DNA of 8,281 bases, taken from contig CAYFUW010000086.1 in the NCBI GenBank assembly GCA_964346495.1, positions 1 through 8,281 on the forward strand, given 5' to 3'. Positions 1 through 7,005 of the stretch are shown in pieces (the stretch's first letter is position 1; each line of letters begins with the position of its first letter). The DNA comes from JBGZFC01 sp964346495. Its GTDB lineage: Bacteria; Bacteroidota; Bacteroidia; Bacteroidales; Dysgonomonadaceae. The translations under genes and the position numbers were made by a program. A model generated the notes under the pieces. That model was not told where the DNA came from and did no database searches. It saw nothing but the letters and a program-made list of their open reading frames with translations.

Positions 1-30
1 CGGTGGTTTCATTTCGAGACCACCGTTTTT
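1..30 (+). terminator. Rho-independent terminator of an upstream plus-strand gene
   Basis: Positions 1-10 pair with 16-25 (CGGTGGTTTC with GAGACCACCG, one G-U pair) around the 5-nt loop ATTTC. Five T follow at 26-30. The T-run gives plus-strand polarity, so the gene it ends lies left of the window and converges on nth. It may also stop nth transcription from the other side, but the flank needed to judge that is outside the window. Confidence 0.85.
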
Positions 31-98
31 GTATATCTATTGCTTTCATAAAAAGCAAAACAAGTTACATTTTAACCATTGAGCTTTGAAGATAAAAA

Positions 99-189
99 AA
101 TCTCACTACGTTCTAAATGACAGAACACACGAAAACCCGAACACGCACCACGTAACTCGCACCCACTACACACTCAAAACTCAGAACTA
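99..189 (-). repeat. Degenerate heptanucleotide tract plus terminal-repeat fragment, overlapping the nth 3' end
   Basis: Read on the minus strand, 189 down to 127 divides into nine consecutive 7-mers: TAGTTCT, GAGTTTT, GAGTGTG, TAGTGGG, TGCGAGT, TACGTGG, TGCGTGT, TCGGGTT, TTCGTGT. They drift from a GAGTTYT-like to a TNCGTGT-like word. Just beyond, at about 122-99, is TGTCATTTAGAACGTAGTGA, a variant of the end sequence of the element at 3541-3692 (TGTCATTCTGAACGAAGTGA). The order, GAGTTYT word then TGTCAT end in the same orientation, is also seen at 3475-3548. The nth stop codon (174-176) lies inside the tract. The rest of the 31-173 spacer shows only a small 7-bp hairpin (40-46 with 52-58) with no T-run, so nothing else is assigned to it. 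Confidence 0.6.
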
Positions 190-830
190 TCAAACCGTTT
201 ATTTTCGTAATACTTGCACCATTTCGTTATTCCGCACTCATCGCACTTGGGTTTTCGTGCCATGCAAACATATCTGCCGTGTAAAATAAGCCAATGATGC
301 GCTTTCGACAACAACTCTTCGGGAATATATTTAACCAATTCACGCTCGGTTTGTAACGGATTTTTAGAGTTGCTGGTCAAACCTATCCGATTTGAAACTC
401 TAAAAACATGCGTATCCACCGCCATTGCGGGTAAATCGAAAGCAACAGACAGAATCACGTTAGCCGTTTTTCTGCCCACGCCCGGAATTGTAAGCAATGA
501 ATCCATATCTGAAGGAACTTCGCCATTGAAATCGCTGACAAGTTTTTGAGCCATCTTTACCAAGTTTTTGGCTTTATTATTCGGATATGAACACGATTTT
601 ATATACTCATACACTTCGTCGGGTGTGGATGCAGCCATCACTTCGGGTGTAGGAAACGCTTCATACAATTTTGGCGTAATCAAATTCACTCTTTTATCGG
701 TGCATTGTGCCGAAAGTATTACCGCGATTAAAAGTTGGTAATTGTTATCGTAATGCAACTCCGTCTCAGACGAAGTTGCATTCTCTTTAAACCAATTGAT
801 AACCTGTGCGTAACGTTCCTTTTTTGTCAT
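174..830 (-). CDS. nth: Endonuclease III (DNA glycosylase/AP lyase)
   Basis: Base-excision repair enzyme that removes oxidised pyrimidines and cuts the abasic site by beta-elimination in the cytoplasm. It has 218 aa, close to the usual 210-220. The helix-hairpin-helix motif LTIPGVGRKTA is at 113-123 with the catalytic Lys121. The catalytic Asp139 is in VDTHVFR. The 4Fe-4S loop has the exact C-X6-C-X2-C-X5-C spacing (Cys189, 196, 199, 205). These match E. coli Lys120 and Asp138 offset by one. The start codon lies 6 bp after the stop of the M81-family gene, so translation is probably coupled in one transcript; no Shine-Dalgarno sequence is visible. Oddity: the last residues, DSSEF, and the stop codon are encoded inside a heptanucleotide repeat tract shared with the spacer at 3475-3509, so the natural C-terminus may have been replaced. 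All catalytic parts lie upstream and are intact. Confidence 0.97.
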   Translation of the reverse strand: MTKKERYAQVINWFKENATSSETELHYDNNYQLLIAVILSAQCTDKRVNLITPKLYEAFPTPEVMAASTPDEVYEYIKSCSYPNNKAKNLVKMAQKLVSDFNGEVPSDMDSLLTIPGVGRKTANVILSVAFDLPAMAVDTHVFRVSNRIGLTSNSKNPLQTERELVKYIPEELLSKAHHWLILHGRYVCMARKPKCDECGITKWCKYYENKRFDSSEF

Positions 831-836
831 CGAAAA

Positions 837-2408
837 CTATCGTTTTATTTCGTCAGACAGTGGAATGAATTTAGCTGACAAATCGGGTGTTTCCATATCC
901 GGATCAAGCGGATAAATAGGACGTATAACACGTTTGTAATCTAAACGAAGCAAATCCTGATCTACACCACCCGGTGTTAAAGCCATAATCCAATCGGCAC
1001 GCATATCGTAAAGTTCTGGAACGAGATATCCGATTTTTACAACCAAAATATCGCTCTCTCTCGGGTTCAAACCCAATTTAGTAAAATCTTTTTCGTAATG
1101 ATAAGCCATGCGTCTTTCCGTTACGATAATCGACATATTACCGGTTTTTACAACAACTTCCGTCTTCGCATTCGGGTGTCCTTCATAAATTGCAGTAATT
1201 GTTCCTTTGATTTTCACAGGCGGTGCATATCTGTTGTCAACTGCCGCACCTACAGTACCTTCGATAGTGCCACCAACGCCAATCTCTTTCGCTTTTTTCA
1301 CGAACTCTTCGCCCGGAATTGAAGCATATATCAATGATTTTCCGTTTGGCTTGTTGAGTTCCGGATTTTTCAACAACTCTGTCAAAGTCCAGGTAACGTC
1401 GCCCGCTCCACCTGCGGTTGGGTTATCGCCCATATCGCTGATAATAAAGGGTTTTACATCACTTTTTAGTGCCTTATCGACACATTCGTCAAGATATGCT
1501 GTCGGTGCAACAAATTCAAATTTATCTCTAACACTCCAGAAATGCTCGGCAAGTTTTTCGGCAGCCTTTCCAACTGCTTCCTGATTATCGCCGTAAGCCA
1601 TAACAACAGCGTGATTACGTGATTCGTCTGCCCAAGGATAAGACATCCAGATTGCAGCATCAATAACATCATCTTTGTTGATTACACCAGGTATTTGTGC
1701 ATACAAAGTTTTACCCGGCTCGATACGTGTACTTGTTTTTTCTCCCGGCAAAAGAATCGGAACGCGAATCCAGGCTTTATAAGCAGGTTTTCCTTTTCCG
1801 CTCTCTAATCTGTCAAGTAGATTTGTTACCGCTCTTTTCTTAGATTCAATTGCATCTTCGTGCGGTGCAAGGCGATAGCAGGTAATCAGGTCGGTATTTT
1901 GTGCCAATCTGTGTGATACACTTCCGTGCAAGTCCATTGAAGTAGAAATGAGCACGTCAGTACCGACTACATCTCTGATTCTCATTATGAAATCGCCTTC
2001 CGGGTCATCCAATCCCTGAACACTCATAGCTCCGTGAATATCAAAAAACAATCCATCTAACGGAAGCACCTCTTTAAGCATATCAAGCGTTTTGGTAACA
2101 AGCGATTCATACGCTTCGCGAGTAACGATACCTCCCGGCATAGCGTGTCCGCGAAGTGTCGGAAGCCAAACGGCTCTGTCAATCACTCCCGAATCGGGTG
2201 CAAAAAACGGATAATAGGTAAATACGCTATCGCCTACTCTTGCTTTAAAAGCATCTTCGTGCGTAACAGCAGGCGAGAATGTACTCGATTCAATAGCGAT
2301 TCCGGCAATTGCAACACGTGGCAACGCATCTTGATTGGATTTTTTGCTTGTGCAACTTGATATTACTAACAAGTTGGCAATTAGCAAAGTTAGGATTAAT
2401 CTATTCAT
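837..2408 (-). CDS. M81-family (MlrC-like) metallopeptidase, lipoprotein
   Basis: A 523-aa protein with a lipoprotein signal peptide (hydrophobic 4-17, lipobox ISSC, lipidated Cys19), so it should be anchored in the envelope. After the signal comes the M81/DUF1485 N-terminal domain (about 31-300) and the MlrC C-terminal domain (about 318-505, starting near SDMGDNPTAGGAGD and ending near LTPGGVDQDL and RPIYPLDPD). Candidate metal or catalytic residues are Glu40, His125 (DIHGAM), Asp159 and His161 (MDLHG), and His183 (APHED). The spacings His125-Asp159-His161-His183 (34, 2, 22) agree with the positions I recall as essential in microcystinase MlrC. The family is named for microcystin cleavage, but most members have unknown substrates and nothing here points to microcystin. 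It lies 42 bp after the S41 peptidase and 6 bp before nth. Family assignment is firm; the substrate is unknown. Confidence 0.9.
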   Translation of the reverse strand: MNRLILTLLIANLLVISSCTSKKSNQDALPRVAIAGIAIESSTFSPAVTHEDAFKARVGDSVFTYYPFFAPDSGVIDRAVWLPTLRGHAMPGGIVTREAYESLVTKTLDMLKEVLPLDGLFFDIHGAMSVQGLDDPEGDFIMRIRDVVGTDVLISTSMDLHGSVSHRLAQNTDLITCYRLAPHEDAIESKKRAVTNLLDRLESGKGKPAYKAWIRVPILLPGEKTSTRIEPGKTLYAQIPGVINKDDVIDAAIWMSYPWADESRNHAVVMAYGDNQEAVGKAAEKLAEHFWSVRDKFEFVAPTAYLDECVDKALKSDVKPFIISDMGDNPTAGGAGDVTWTLTELLKNPELNKPNGKSLIYASIPGEEFVKKAKEIGVGGTIEGTVGAAVDNRYAPPVKIKGTITAIYEGHPNAKTEVVVKTGNMSIIVTERRMAYHYEKDFTKLGLNPRESDILVVKIGYLVPELYDMRADWIMALTPGGVDQDLLRLDYKRVIRPIYPLDPDMETPDLSAKFIPLSDEIKR

Positions 2409-2450
2409 ATCTTTGTTTTTAATTGTTTATATAATATAAGTATCTGTTCT

Positions 2451-3467
2451 TTATTGATTGTTTTTAATAAGATTCCGAGCTGCCTCAATTATAGTATCTT
2501 TCCCTTTCTTCATATCTTCTTCGGTCATCTCAACCAAAATATCAGGTTCAATACCAAATTCTATATGCTCTTTGTTTATGTTGTAGATTGGTGATGCCGA
2601 AAATCGAACCGACCAGCCATTTGGCATTTCAGACGAAAACGGCAATCCGCTTCCACCACCGGTTTTGTCTCCTATAATTGTGGCAGAAGGTGCGTTTTTC
2701 ATAACATTTACAAATTCGTTTGCAGCACTGTAACATCCTCTGTTTGTAAGCACTACCACTTTTTTCCTATATCGCACACCATCAAAACTATCAATATATT
2801 TCGGGTATAATTCTGAAAAATCGGAATGTCCTTTCCCGATTTTGTGGGAAATATAACCAACCAAAGTTTTTTTCTCGAAAAAGCGTGATGCAATTTTATC
2901 TACATTAGCTAAACTGCCGCCACCGTTACTCCTGACATCGATAATAATACCGGGACAGTCAGAAAATCTCTTTATAATCTCGGTTAATCCGGTATTGGTT
3001 ACATTGTTCATAAAACTCGAGTATCTGATGTAACCGATACTGTCTTCTAACATTTTGTAACTCATACCTGCGGCAATTGAGTAATCTTTTCCAAGATAGT
3101 TAGCACTTACTATAGTCGCGTTATAGTTGGCAGGATAATCTTCCATCCAATTCCAATAGCGTCCAATATCGTGTGGCGCGTAAAGATTTACATGCCCATC
3201 TTTTAGCGTGGATAACATCTCTGTCATCAGGTCGAAAAAGGCATACGCATCCATATCGCTTTTCACTCTTGGCTTGTACTCGTGATAGACCGAATCCCAA
3301 TCGACGTCTTTATATTCAAAAAAGCAATAGTTTTCGTCGAGTATAGTCCACAAGGCATCGAAATTGCCTTGCGGATTATTCTCGTATTCGATATAATTAC
3401 TGCATCCGACAGTGATAACGGATACAATAATTATCAGAATATTACGTATCGGTTTTGTTACAACCAT
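2451..3467 (-). CDS. S41-family (tricorn-like/CTP-type) serine peptidase, lipoprotein
   Basis: A 338-aa protein with a hydrophobic signal (about 8-20) and lipobox TVGC, lipidated Cys22, so it is an envelope protein. The peptidase core shows LKDGHVNLY (His92), the strand IIIDVRSNGGGS (175-185) typical of S41, the nucleophile Ser247 in GCYSAANEF, and GDKTGGGSG (266-274). In E. coli Tsp the catalytic Lys sits in TFGKG; the equivalent place here is Gly, and no PDZ domain is evident. This suggests the tricorn/IRBP-like branch, where a His (here His92) and a Glu (perhaps Glu307 in GIEPDI) assist the Ser; that assignment is inference. It is first in the run of three minus-strand genes and is followed closely by the M81-family lipoprotein, suggesting two envelope hydrolases made together. 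Substrate unknown. Confidence 0.88.
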   Translation of the reverse strand: MVVTKPIRNILIIIVSVITVGCSNYIEYENNPQGNFDALWTILDENYCFFEYKDVDWDSVYHEYKPRVKSDMDAYAFFDLMTEMLSTLKDGHVNLYAPHDIGRYWNWMEDYPANYNATIVSANYLGKDYSIAAGMSYKMLEDSIGYIRYSSFMNNVTNTGLTEIIKRFSDCPGIIIDVRSNGGGSLANVDKIASRFFEKKTLVGYISHKIGKGHSDFSELYPKYIDSFDGVRYRKKVVVLTNRGCYSAANEFVNVMKNAPSATIIGDKTGGGSGLPFSSEMPNGWSVRFSASPIYNINKEHIEFGIEPDILVEMTEEDMKKGKDTIIEAARNLIKNNQ

Positions 3468-3474
3468 AACAATT

Positions 3475-3509
3475 TAGTTATGAGTTCTGAGTTTTGAGTT
3501 CTGAGTAAG
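3475..3509 (+). repeat. Heptanucleotide tract, GAGTTYT word family
   Basis: Five 7-mers in register: TAGTTAT, GAGTTCT, GAGTTTT, GAGTTCT, GAGTAAG. The 16-base string AGTTCTGAGTTTTGAG recurs on the minus strand at the end of nth. The tract sits only 7 bp upstream of the S41 gene start, hence in its leader, and about 35 bp before the composite element at 3541-3692. Confidence 0.7.
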
Positions 3510-3518
3510 TAGCTGTAT

Positions 3519-3549
3519 CAAAAGTATTACACATCACTGAGTTGTCATA
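3519..3549 (-). promoter_or_regulatory. Candidate promoter of the S41-M81-nth unit
   Basis: On the minus strand, TACTTTTG (plus 3519-3526) fits the Bacteroidetes -7 box TAnnTTTG, and TATG (plus 3546-3549) lies 19 bp upstream where TTTG is expected, a 3 of 4 match. Transcription would begin near 3512, giving a leader of about 45 nt that contains the GAGTTYT tract. The -33 half falls inside the end of the repeat element. It is supported by the pattern only. Confidence 0.35.
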
Positions 3550-3692
3550 CTGAATGGAGCTTTTAGCGGAATGAAGTATCTATTTTTAAGATACAAGACA
3601 CAAGACCTTTTTATTCCAGCTAATTATAAATCGTAAATCCGAAATCTAAAATCGTAAATAGTTAGATTCTTCACTTCGTTCAGAATGACAAA
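3541..3692 (-). repeat. Composite MITE-like repeat element, copy 1
   Basis: The ends form an imperfect inverted repeat. On the plus strand 3542-3582 starts TTGTCATACTGAA and ends TGAAGTATCTA. On the minus strand 3692-3662 starts TTGTCATTCTGAA and ends TGAAGAATCTA. The first arm carries about 10 extra bases in the middle. Inside, on the minus strand, five heptamers of the TTACGAT family (3657-3623) are followed by three of the TCTTGTR family (3605-3585). Copy 2 at 7224-7369 has the same modules in the same order, with 38 of 39 identical bases between minus 3661-3623 and plus 7236-7274. It fills most of the 254-bp spacer between the S41 gene and rpiB. No ORF is inside, so it is non-autonomous if mobile at all. 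A 6-bp hairpin (3576-3581 with 3589-3594) is also present. Confidence 0.7.
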
Positions 3693-3721
3693 AACAATCA
3701 AACGTTAGACTTTTGAAACTT

Positions 3722-4183
3722 CTACTTTGTGATACAAGGAATCTTATCTATTCTTCTTTGGTGACGTCCACCCTCGAAAGGTGTGTTCAAGAAAGCTGTC
3801 AGAATTTTCAGAATTTCCTCTTCCGAAAGCATTCTGCCCGGCATAGATAGAACATTTGCATCGTTATGAGCACGTGCCAAACTTGCAAGCTCTTCATTCC
3901 AGCAAAGTGCAGCACGAATGTTTTGATGCTTATTCATTACCATATTTATGCCGTTTCCCGAACCACAAATAGCGATACCCGGGTAGCACTCACCGCTCTC
4001 CACTGCATCTGCCAATGGATGTGCAAAATCGGGATAGTCGCAACTCTCTTCCGAGTAAGTTCCGAAATCTTTATATGCAATACCTTTTTCTTTAAGCACG
4101 CTTATAACATACTGTTTTGCAGCAAATCCGGCGTGGTCAGATGCCAATCCGATAAGTTTTATATCTTTTTCTAACGAAGACAT
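3722..4183 (-). CDS. rpiB: Ribose-5-phosphate isomerase B
   Basis: Interconverts ribose 5-phosphate and ribulose 5-phosphate in the non-oxidative pentose phosphate pathway. It is a cytoplasmic RpiB/LacA/LacB-fold protein of 153 aa, the usual length. Visible motifs are ASDHAG at 14-19 (Asp16, His17, phosphate and ring-opening region), AICGSGNGI at 71-79 with the catalytic-base Cys73, RAHNDANVL at 104-112 with His106, and GGRHQRRI at 138-145, whose basic residues suit phosphate binding. It begins 30 bp after the tkt stop on the same strand, so the two are almost certainly one transcript, joining the isomerase and transketolase steps. No clear T-run terminator follows; downstream lies the repeat element at 3541-3692. 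The start fits the alignment of the first beta strand (KLIGLASDHAG). Confidence 0.96.
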   Translation of the reverse strand: MSSLEKDIKLIGLASDHAGFAAKQYVISVLKEKGIAYKDFGTYSEESCDYPDFAHPLADAVESGECYPGIAICGSGNGINMVMNKHQNIRAALCWNEELASLARAHNDANVLSMPGRMLSEEEILKILTAFLNTPFEGGRHQRRIDKIPCITK

Positions 4184-4213
4184 ATTTATATTGTTTTTAA
4201 TAATTCTGTTTTG

Positions 4214-6238
4214 TTATAATAATTTCTTAACCTGTTCGAATACATTTTTACCTGTATAGCCAAGCTTTTCATCCAACACTGAGTATGGTGCTGAGAATCC
4301 GAACGATGACAGTCCCCAAACTACTCCATCGGCACCAACCAAGCCTTCTAAGTTAACAGGTAATCCGGCAGTTAAACCAAACTTCTTTTTGCCTGTTGGC
4401 AATACCGATTGCTGATACTCAACAGATTGAGAACGGAACAAACCTTCTGAAGGAACAGAAACCACTCTTACTTTCACACCATCGGCACGAAGTAATTCTG
4501 CACCCTCAATCAAAGTTGAAACTTCAGAACCCGATGCAAGCAAAATAACATCGTAGTTTTCATCATCTTGCACAATATAAGCTCCTTTTGATGTAGCCAA
4601 CGCTTCGTCGAAACGAGAAGTTTTTGCCGGAAGGTTTTTGATATTTTGACGTGAGAATATCAATCCTGTCGGGCTATTATCGTTTTCCAAAGCCATTTTC
4701 CAGGAGATAGTCGCTTCGTGAACATCTGCCGGACGAAGTACCAACATAGAGTTGCGTCCGCTATGATTTTGAAGTTTTTCCATCAAACGAATTTGTGCCT
4801 CTTGCTCAATTGGTTGATGCGTTGGTCCATCCTCTCCTACTCTGAAAGCATCGTGAGTCCAGATAAAGATAACAGGCGTTTCCATTAGTGCCGCAACACG
4901 AATTGCAGGTTTCATATAGTCTGAGAATACGAAGAATGTTCCGCAAGCGGGAATTACTCCACCGTGCAAACTCATTCCGATACATAGACACGCCATTGTG
5001 AATTCCGATACTCCGGCTTGTAAAAATGCACCCGAGAAATCGTTCTTTTCAAAAGCTTTGGTATGTTTCAGGAAACCATCGGTTTTGTCTGAATTTGACA
5101 GGTCAGCAGATGAAACAATCATATTCTCAACCTGTTTAGCTAAAACAGATAGGATTGTTGCCGAAGCTGCACGTGTAGCTTGATCCGGTTTTTGTTCGAT
5201 TGCTTTCCAATCTATTTCCGGCAATTCGCGTTTGAACCATTTCTGTTTTTTTGCAGCTAATTCGGGATTCTCTTTTGCCCATTTTTCGTGTTTCTCTTTT
5301 TTTGCAGCTACAATCTTTTTCAGCTCTTCTCTTCTTTTTTCGTACAACTCCTTCACTTCAGGGAATATCGTGAAAGGATCGTCGGGATTACCGCCCAGGT
5401 TTTTGATGGTTTGTGCAATATCTGCTCCGGCATTGCTCAAAGGTTGTCCGTGAGTAGAAATTTGGTGTTCAAACGATTTTCCTTCGGCTGTAACCGCACC
5501 GCGTCCCATAATGGTTTCACCAATAATCAGAGTTGGACGCTCTTTTTCTGCTTTAGCTTCGGTTAGAGCTTTGCGAATTTCATCTACATCGTTTCCATTA
5601 ATAGAGATTACTTTCCAGTTCCAGGACTCATATTTTTTTGCAACATCTTCGCTTGTAACATCCTGAACTGTTGTGGATAGCTGAATATTGTTAGAGTCGT
5701 AAAACATTATAAGATTGTTCAAACCCAAGTGTCCTGCTATACGTCCAACACCTTGTGAAACCTCTTCTTGAATACCGCCATCGGTGATGAAAGCATATAT
5801 CTTTTGGTCGATAACTTTTCCAAAACGAGCCTCCAAAAATTTGGCAGCTATTGCTGCTCCGGCACCGTATGCATGACCTTGACCAAGCGGACCCGATGTA
5901 TTTTCGATTCCTCTTGCAACATCTAATTCAGGATGTCCGGGTGTTGGACTTCCCCACTGACGAAACTCTTTTATTTCGTCCATCGTGAACTTTCCACTCA
6001 AACAAAGCACCGAATACAACATTGGCGACATGTGTCCTGCGTCAAGGAAAAAGCGATCTCTCTCTTCCCAGTTAGGATTTTCTGGATCATATTCCAAAAA
6101 CTCAGAAAACAGCACATTAATAAAGTCTGCACCACCCATTGCACCACCCGGGTGTCCCGATTTTGCTTTTTCTACCATTGAAGCCGACAGAATACGAATA
6201 TTATCGGCAGCTCTGTTCATTACTCTATTATCATTCAT
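4214..6238 (-). CDS. tkt: Transketolase
   Basis: Thiamine-diphosphate enzyme that moves two-carbon units between sugar phosphates in the pentose phosphate pathway. It is complete at 674 aa. N-terminal domain: SGHPGG (27-32, His29), SPTPGHPE (97-104), GPLGQG (116-121), the cofactor and metal motif ITDGGIQEE to DSNN (151-184) and His263 in STHG. A charged linker rich in Lys and Glu spans about 298-340. The pyrimidine-binding domain (about 350-530) has Glu412 in GVSEFTM, which activates the cofactor, and THDAFRVGEDGPTHQP (461-476) with Asp470 and His474. A C-terminal domain follows. The usual GDG is TDG here, which I recall as normal for Bacteroidetes transketolases, so it is not a defect. It is the first gene of the tkt-rpiB unit. 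The leader of roughly 150 nt carries a heptanucleotide tract and hairpin. Confidence 0.97.
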   Translation of the reverse strand: MNDNRVMNRAADNIRILSASMVEKAKSGHPGGAMGGADFINVLFSEFLEYDPENPNWEERDRFFLDAGHMSPMLYSVLCLSGKFTMDEIKEFRQWGSPTPGHPELDVARGIENTSGPLGQGHAYGAGAAIAAKFLEARFGKVIDQKIYAFITDGGIQEEVSQGVGRIAGHLGLNNLIMFYDSNNIQLSTTVQDVTSEDVAKKYESWNWKVISINGNDVDEIRKALTEAKAEKERPTLIIGETIMGRGAVTAEGKSFEHQISTHGQPLSNAGADIAQTIKNLGGNPDDPFTIFPEVKELYEKRREELKKIVAAKKEKHEKWAKENPELAAKKQKWFKRELPEIDWKAIEQKPDQATRAASATILSVLAKQVENMIVSSADLSNSDKTDGFLKHTKAFEKNDFSGAFLQAGVSEFTMACLCIGMSLHGGVIPACGTFFVFSDYMKPAIRVAALMETPVIFIWTHDAFRVGEDGPTHQPIEQEAQIRLMEKLQNHSGRNSMLVLRPADVHEATISWKMALENDNSPTGLIFSRQNIKNLPAKTSRFDEALATSKGAYIVQDDENYDVILLASGSEVSTLIEGAELLRADGVKVRVVSVPSEGLFRSQSVEYQQSVLPTGKKKFGLTAGLPVNLEGLVGADGVVWGLSSFGFSAPYSVLDEKLGYTGKNVFEQVKKLL

Positions 6239-6281
6239 AAAAAATATAATGTTTTAAATAGTCAAAAATATCGATTGAATA

Positions 6282-6346
6282 TAAGCTTTTAGCTATTGGC
6301 TATTAGCTTTTGGCAAATAGCCAACAAACAAGGATGTCTTGTATCC
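6282..6346 (+). repeat. Heptanucleotide tract (TTRGCTW) with hairpin in the tkt leader
   Basis: Six 7-mers in register from 6282: TAAGCTT, TTAGCTA, TTGGCTA, TTAGCTT, TTGGCAA, ATAGCCA. Inside, TTGGCTATT (6296-6304) pairs perfectly with AATAGCCAA (6316-6324) around an 11-nt loop. Just after, GGATGTCTTGTATCC (6332-6346) holds one unit of the TCTTGNN family seen in the composite elements and can itself form a 4-bp stem (GGAT with ATCC). The tract lies between tkt and its candidate promoter, so it should be transcribed in the antisense sense as part of the tkt leader. Confidence 0.65.
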
Positions 6347-6394
6347 AAAAAAACAGCATTTTTTTGATAGCTTTGTTAAATTATTGTGTAGCTA

Positions 6395-6425
6395 CAAAGG
6401 TACATTTTTTAATAGAGAAAAGAAA
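6395..6425 (-). promoter_or_regulatory. Candidate promoter of tkt-rpiB
   Basis: On the minus strand TACCTTTG (plus 6395-6402) is an exact TAnnTTTG -7 box. TTTC (plus 6422-6425), 19 bp upstream, matches 3 of 4 bases of the -33 TTTG. Transcription would start near 6388, leaving a leader of about 150 nt. The -33 half sits about ten bases beyond the T-tract of the preceding terminator, so the two units are packed end to end. Confidence 0.5.
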
Positions 6426-6435
6426 TATAAAAAGT

Positions 6436-6473
6436 AAAAAAAGAGAGACCGACTAAAAATTATACGGTCTCTC
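6436..6473 (-). terminator. Rho-independent terminator of the small lipoprotein gene
   Basis: GAGAGACCG (6443-6451) pairs perfectly with CGGTCTCTC (6465-6473) over 9 bp with a 13-nt loop. Plus-strand A at 6436-6442 gives seven T after the hairpin on the minus strand. It starts about 30 nt after the stop of the gene at 6505-7005 and insulates that gene from tkt. Confidence 0.9.
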
Positions 6474-6504
6474 AATTAAAAATATTTTTTGCTATTCAGT
6501 CTAA

Positions 6505-7005
6505 CTATTTTATTATCTCTATCACCCTTCTTCCTTGAGTATTAGATTTAGACCAGACTAACTCGTCATTAAACCACACTTTGTTTATAAAAATAGTCCT
6601 ATTATCATACCTTACAATCTCACATGTAACCTTATCAACATCACCATCACCCCAATCAATATAAGTTACAGGTAATTCCGAATTTATATCTGTATTGGGA
6701 TAAATTCTTAAGTAAGACTGTTCCAAAGTAGCCATAATTAGAACACCATAAGGAAATTCCTTAGACTCATCAAAATAAACGACTTGCTTACCATTAATTT
6801 CATAAATAAGTCTTACATTTTTCAAGTTTATCCAATTATCATTTGCAGGATCTATTTCAGGATCTAACAAATCATTTCCCAGACTGTCTTTTACAATAAA
6901 ATTTATAGCAACATCAACAAAATAACCTTCTCTCTTTTCGCAAGAGAAAAATTGAACTACCATAATCAGAATCAAGAATAGTTTAAACAAATGGTTTCTT
7001 CGCAT
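6505..7005 (-). CDS. Small predicted lipoprotein of unknown function
   Basis: A 166-aa protein with a basic N-terminus (MRRNH), a hydrophobic stretch at about 6-20 and lipobox FFSC with lipidated Cys22. The mature part looks beta-rich, with no further membrane segment. Two visible features are GNDLLDPEID (43-52), a phrase I recall from other short Bacteroidetes lipoproteins, and the acidic DWGDGDVD (117-124), which resembles the DWGDG turn of PKD-type beta sandwiches and may bind a cation; both are weak. It is not assigned to a named family. The coding sequence looks AT-richer than the metabolic genes beside it. It stands alone between a good promoter (7099-7130) and a strong terminator (6436-6473), so it is a single-gene unit. 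The function is not known to me, and no neighbour suggests a partner. Confidence 0.8.
   Translation of the reverse strand: MRRNHLFKLFLILIMVVQFFSCEKREGYFVDVAINFIVKDSLGNDLLDPEIDPANDNWINLKNVRLIYEINGKQVVYFDESKEFPYGVLIMATLEQSYLRIYPNTDINSELPVTYIDWGDGDVDKVTCEIVRYDNRTIFINKVWFNDELVWSKSNTQGRRVIEIIK

Noticed and set aside
86..289. Plus-strand ORF of 67 codons overlapping the nth 3' end
   Set aside because: It is made of the heptamer tract and the antisense of the conserved Nth iron-sulfur region; its peptide has no recognisable features.
837..2408. Microcystin degradation by the MlrC-like protein
   Set aside because: There are no mlrA, mlrB or mlrD neighbours; family membership alone does not give the substrate.
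3468..3721. CRISPR array
   Set aside because: The repeats are 7-nt tandem words and inverted ends, without unique spacers of constant length.
5776..5785. TDG instead of the GDG thiamine-diphosphate motif in transketolase
   Set aside because: All other cofactor residues are present, and I recall this variant as usual in Bacteroidetes; it is not a sign of inactivation.
5985..6257. Plus-strand ORFs inside tkt (also near 5288-5566 and 5933-6181)
   Set aside because: They are antisense shadows of a highly conserved gene and lack a promoter or recognisable protein features.
6239..6504. Riboswitch in the tkt leader
   Set aside because: The only structure is the heptamer hairpin; no conserved aptamer such as the TPP (THI) box is recognisable.
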